The notes under the pieces are model-generated. The model was not told the origin of the DNA. It searched no databases and saw nothing but the letters and a program-made list of their open reading frames with translations. Below, in pieces: positions 27,393-29,649 of a DNA stretch of 29,649 nucleotides (positions within the stretch are counted from its first letter, which is position 1; every line of letters starts with the position of its first letter). Made by a program: the position numbers and the translations under genes. This DNA comes from Chromera velia (Eukaryota > Sar > Chromeraceae). The stretch spans positions 1 through 29,649 of the forward strand of contig JAHBMJ010001506.1 in NCBI GenBank assembly GCA_018398765.1. The letters are read 5' to 3'.

Positions 27393-28847
27393 CTACATTA
27401 AATATGCACGCCGGGGCCTACGCGTGACGCGCGGCGGCTTAATTGTCTCGGGCCGTGGACACGTGAAAGGGGCGAACGCAATTCCAGGTGCATGGCAGGC
27501 GCACGCTATATGGTGCACGCCTCCCGCAATTTAAACATCTCGATACCAATCAATAATATCTCAACAAGATTAAACAAGATAAAACAGTTTGCAAACAAAA
27601 CCTGAAAAATCATATGAGTTGATTAAAGTTGATATAACTTAATTCCTCAATCTCAGAATCAGACTCAGATATACTCAGATTAAATTAGTACCACACCACC
27701 TAACAACATTAACCAACCCATGTGTATACCCATATGCATTGGTGTGTATACTCATTAACCATGATGTACCGCGATGAGACATTAATTATATATAACCCTG
27801 CTATGTAGAAACTACTCGTGACTTCTAACTTAACTTGAACTTCTAGCATGAAATTTACTGATATTTTTCTTTATATTTTTTGTTTTTCTTCCTGATACTT
27901 TAAAGCTTAAAACCTAGCTAGAAACCTAGGTTGCTTAAAACACTTAAATCAAAAGTAGGTTCGAAACTAACAGGATAAACCGCTAGACAAACCGGAACCT
28001 TTTGACAGACCAGGCTGGATCCGCCCCTCATATATGAGGACGCGGCATGCATAACAAAAAACCAGATAATCAAATTAAAGGTTAACAAACAGTGGCAAAC
28101 GAGAAGAATTAGATATGCCAGTCAGACTGTTTGCACGGGTCCGGCTTTCAGATCGAATGTCATATAGTGGTCGAACATTCCCATGAAGAACTCATACATT
28201 TTACCCTCGAATCCCATGCTAGCTAGATCCCATGATCGAGGCAGGTCGAGACAAAGTCACCCAAGCATGGCGAGACGTTGTTCTGTGAGTCGACGCGCTG
28301 TCATCTAAATGCGCATTGCGCAAGCAAATGGCCGGACGCGTGCAATGGACGGTTGGTGGACGGTTGATACGCTGTCGTTCTTTGTCTTTCTCTTTCCGAG
28401 AGCAGATGCCGGCGGTGAAAAAGCAGAGAAAGAGGGAAGTTGAGGGGCAAAGCAGACCGTTCAGTCAAATGCACCTCATGGCCTCTACGGAATCCCCTCT
28501 CGTCAACAGTTTGTGTGAACTGGCTGGAAGCTGGGCGCAGAGGGAAAAGAGATGTCAATCGAAGAACAAAGAGAAGAGAGCAGTGCCTCAATGAAGCCGG
28601 GAAGGACGGAGAAAAGGAAGAAAAGAAAGAAACTGCAAGTTCATCTTCCTCAACACAAACACACAGACAGGCCTGCCCCCAGGCTCTTTGTTTTGTCTTT
28701 TGTCCCCTTTCATCGTTTGCGCTCGATGACAGGGAGACAGGCAGGAAGACAGCTCAAAGAATACCTTCTCTTACATGTGCGTCTGGCTGCAATGCAAGGA
28801 AGAGCTCTCTCCCTCATCTCTCTTCCCTTCCCCCCCTCTCTCTGACC
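27393..28847. other. No convincing gene
   Basis: The first half is AT-rich without frames. A perfect 14-bp palindrome, CCTCATATATGAGG, lies at 28026–28039. From about 28290 onward the composition is more GC-rich, with overlapping short frames on both strands (for example 28440–28934). These lack protein-like character and probably represent 3' flank of the minus-strand gene at 28848. Confidence 0.3.
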
Positions 28848-29649
28848 TCACCAGAAGTCCTCGTCTTCCTGCCCTTTCCCCCCGTCCTTTTCCTTTTCTT
28901 TGTCCCCGCCTCCATGAGCACCGGAAGATCCTAGAGAAGTCGTGCTGTGGCCCACTCGCGTGCCTGCCCTCTGCGCCGGCCTGCCCGTCTGCATCCAAGC
29001 AGGGACGTCACGAATGCCCCCCCCCCCTGAACCTGCGTGGGCCTCTCTGTCTCTCTCCTTCTCCCCTCTGTCTCTGTCACGATCGCCCCCCCGGTGATCG
29101 CGCGGCTCCCCTGCTCCCGCCCCTCCACCCCCTCTCGTCATCTCTCTGTCTCGATCTCTACTCCCACGGAAATCTCCGATCCCCCTCTCTCTGTCTCGGT
29201 CACGATCCATGCCCATGCCGTTGCGCTGGGGCCTCCACGGCCCCCCGCCCCCCCCTCCAAACTCTCTGTCTCTATCCCTGCTGTCACGGAAATCGTCCCT
29301 GTCTCTGTGATGACTATGCTCCCCCCTGTCCCCCCTCTCTCTGCCCCCGTCTCGTTCGGACCTCTCCCTGTCCCCCCAGGGGAAACGATGGCTACCGTCC
29401 CTCTCCCGCTCCCCATGTCTTCCGTCCTCACCCCTGTCTCTGTCTCTGTCCCTGTGGTCCCAATCCCCGCGGCCCCCCGGGTGAGGACCGGAGGCCTGGC
29501 TTGGAGGTCGAAGAGGGGGCCCGTCGCGGTGGGGGGCAGAGGCAACGTGCGAGTGTTGCCTCTCTCTCGCGTGCTCTCCGTTCGCTTCACCTGCCCCTCT
29601 ACCGTCCGTCTCTCTCTCTCCATCGTGGGTATCTGCACCCGTCTCTGGG
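28848..29649 (-). CDS. RD/RE/Gly-rich protein, C-terminal part (5' end outside the window)
   Basis: One minus-strand frame is open from the window edge to TGA at 28848–28850, about 266 residues. It alternates Arg with Asp/Glu (DRDRDRDRG, SRDRDRE, DHRDRDRD), with Gly-rich runs and a few His. It ends in a short charged tail (KEKEKDGGKGQEDEDFW). Mixed-charge RD/RE tails are typical of nuclear RNA-processing proteins such as U1-70K-like and other SR-related factors, where they drive protein–protein contacts and speckle localisation. The folded domain that would identify it must lie beyond 29649. The neighbouring frames on the same strand read Thr/Glu repeats because the DNA itself is repetitive. 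The RD frame is chosen because it alone stays open across the whole stretch and gives a known composition type. Confidence 0.7.
   Translation of the reverse strand, partial: PETGADTHDGERETDGRGAGEANGEHARERQHSHVASAPHRDGPPLRPPSQASGPHPGGRGDWDHRDRDRDRGEDGRHGERERDGSHRFPWGDRERSERDGGRERGDRGEHSHHRDRDDFRDSRDRDREFGGGGGGPWRPQRNGMGMDRDRDRERGIGDFRGSRDRDREMTRGGGGAGAGEPRDHRGGDRDRDRGEKERDREAHAGSGGGGIRDVPAWMQTGRPAQRAGTRVGHSTTSLGSSGAHGGGDKEKEKDGGKGQEDEDFW

Noticed and set aside
27950-27980. GTAGGTTCGAAACTAAC, reminiscent of a tRNA T-arm
   Set aside because: No matching acceptor stem, D-arm or anticodon arm is found around it.
28440-28934. 164-codon plus-strand frame
   Set aside because: Its composition is uneven, it has no recognisable motif, and its end overlaps the better-supported minus-strand gene.
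29138-29638. Minus-strand Thr/Glu/Gly-rich frame
   Set aside because: It overlaps the RD/RE frame, which stays open across the whole segment and has a known composition type.

Overview
This window looks like nuclear DNA from a repeat-rich unicellular eukaryote. There are no bacterial operons. A candidate gene is split by GT–AG introns, one gene encodes a small secreted cysteine-containing protein, and another encodes an RD/RE-rich protein of splicing-factor type. About half of the window is a single Ty1/copia LTR retrotransposon. Abundant GCATGC motifs, long low-complexity introns and arginine/acidic tails would suit an alga or protist of the alveolate/chromerid kind. That is a guess from style, not from a marker gene.

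Layout. 1–1985: an intact unidentified 265-codon frame on the minus strand, a non-coding stretch, and a coding-looking minus-strand fragment ending at the retrotransposon boundary. 1986–17061: a roughly 15.1 kb Ty1/copia-type element on the plus strand. Its order is 5' LTR, primer-binding site, two gag-region frames (the second with a CCHC zinc knuckle), integrase, a long acidic spacer, reverse transcriptase/RNase H, a 2.9 kb 3' region carrying a long antisense frame, and 3' LTR. The LTRs differ at about 6% of positions, mostly by transitions. The element is broken, with roughly half a dozen or more interruptions, and is treated as a fossil.

17062–19370: a cluster of DNA-element-like sequence. 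A GTCCGTAAC-rich sequence lies in inverted orientation at the two sides (about 17123–17311 and 19175–19300). Between them are a 13-bp minisatellite, a 455-bp foldback element (17672–18126) inserted into that minisatellite, and charged minus-strand frames. 19371–20616 shows nothing I can name.

20617–25081: the host-gene region. A 134-residue predicted secreted protein lies on the minus strand. A candidate multi-exon gene follows on the plus strand, and most of its exons are multiples of three in phase 0. Its first intron holds a CCTG-rich repeat. Two consecutive introns begin with exactly the same 67 bases.

25147–27235: a 38-bp minisatellite of about 19 good copies plus a decayed tail. An AT-rich island follows, then a second decayed array start whose differences from the core unit are all C-to-T or G-to-A. 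27236–28847 is mostly featureless apart from a dispersed 33-bp repeat. 28848–29649 carries the 3' part of a minus-strand RD/RE/G-rich protein gene that runs off the window.

The genes do not form an evident pathway. The most distinctive material is the structure: the duplicated intron start, the foldback element in a minisatellite, the deamination-like decay of repeats, and the large copia element with additional coding regions.
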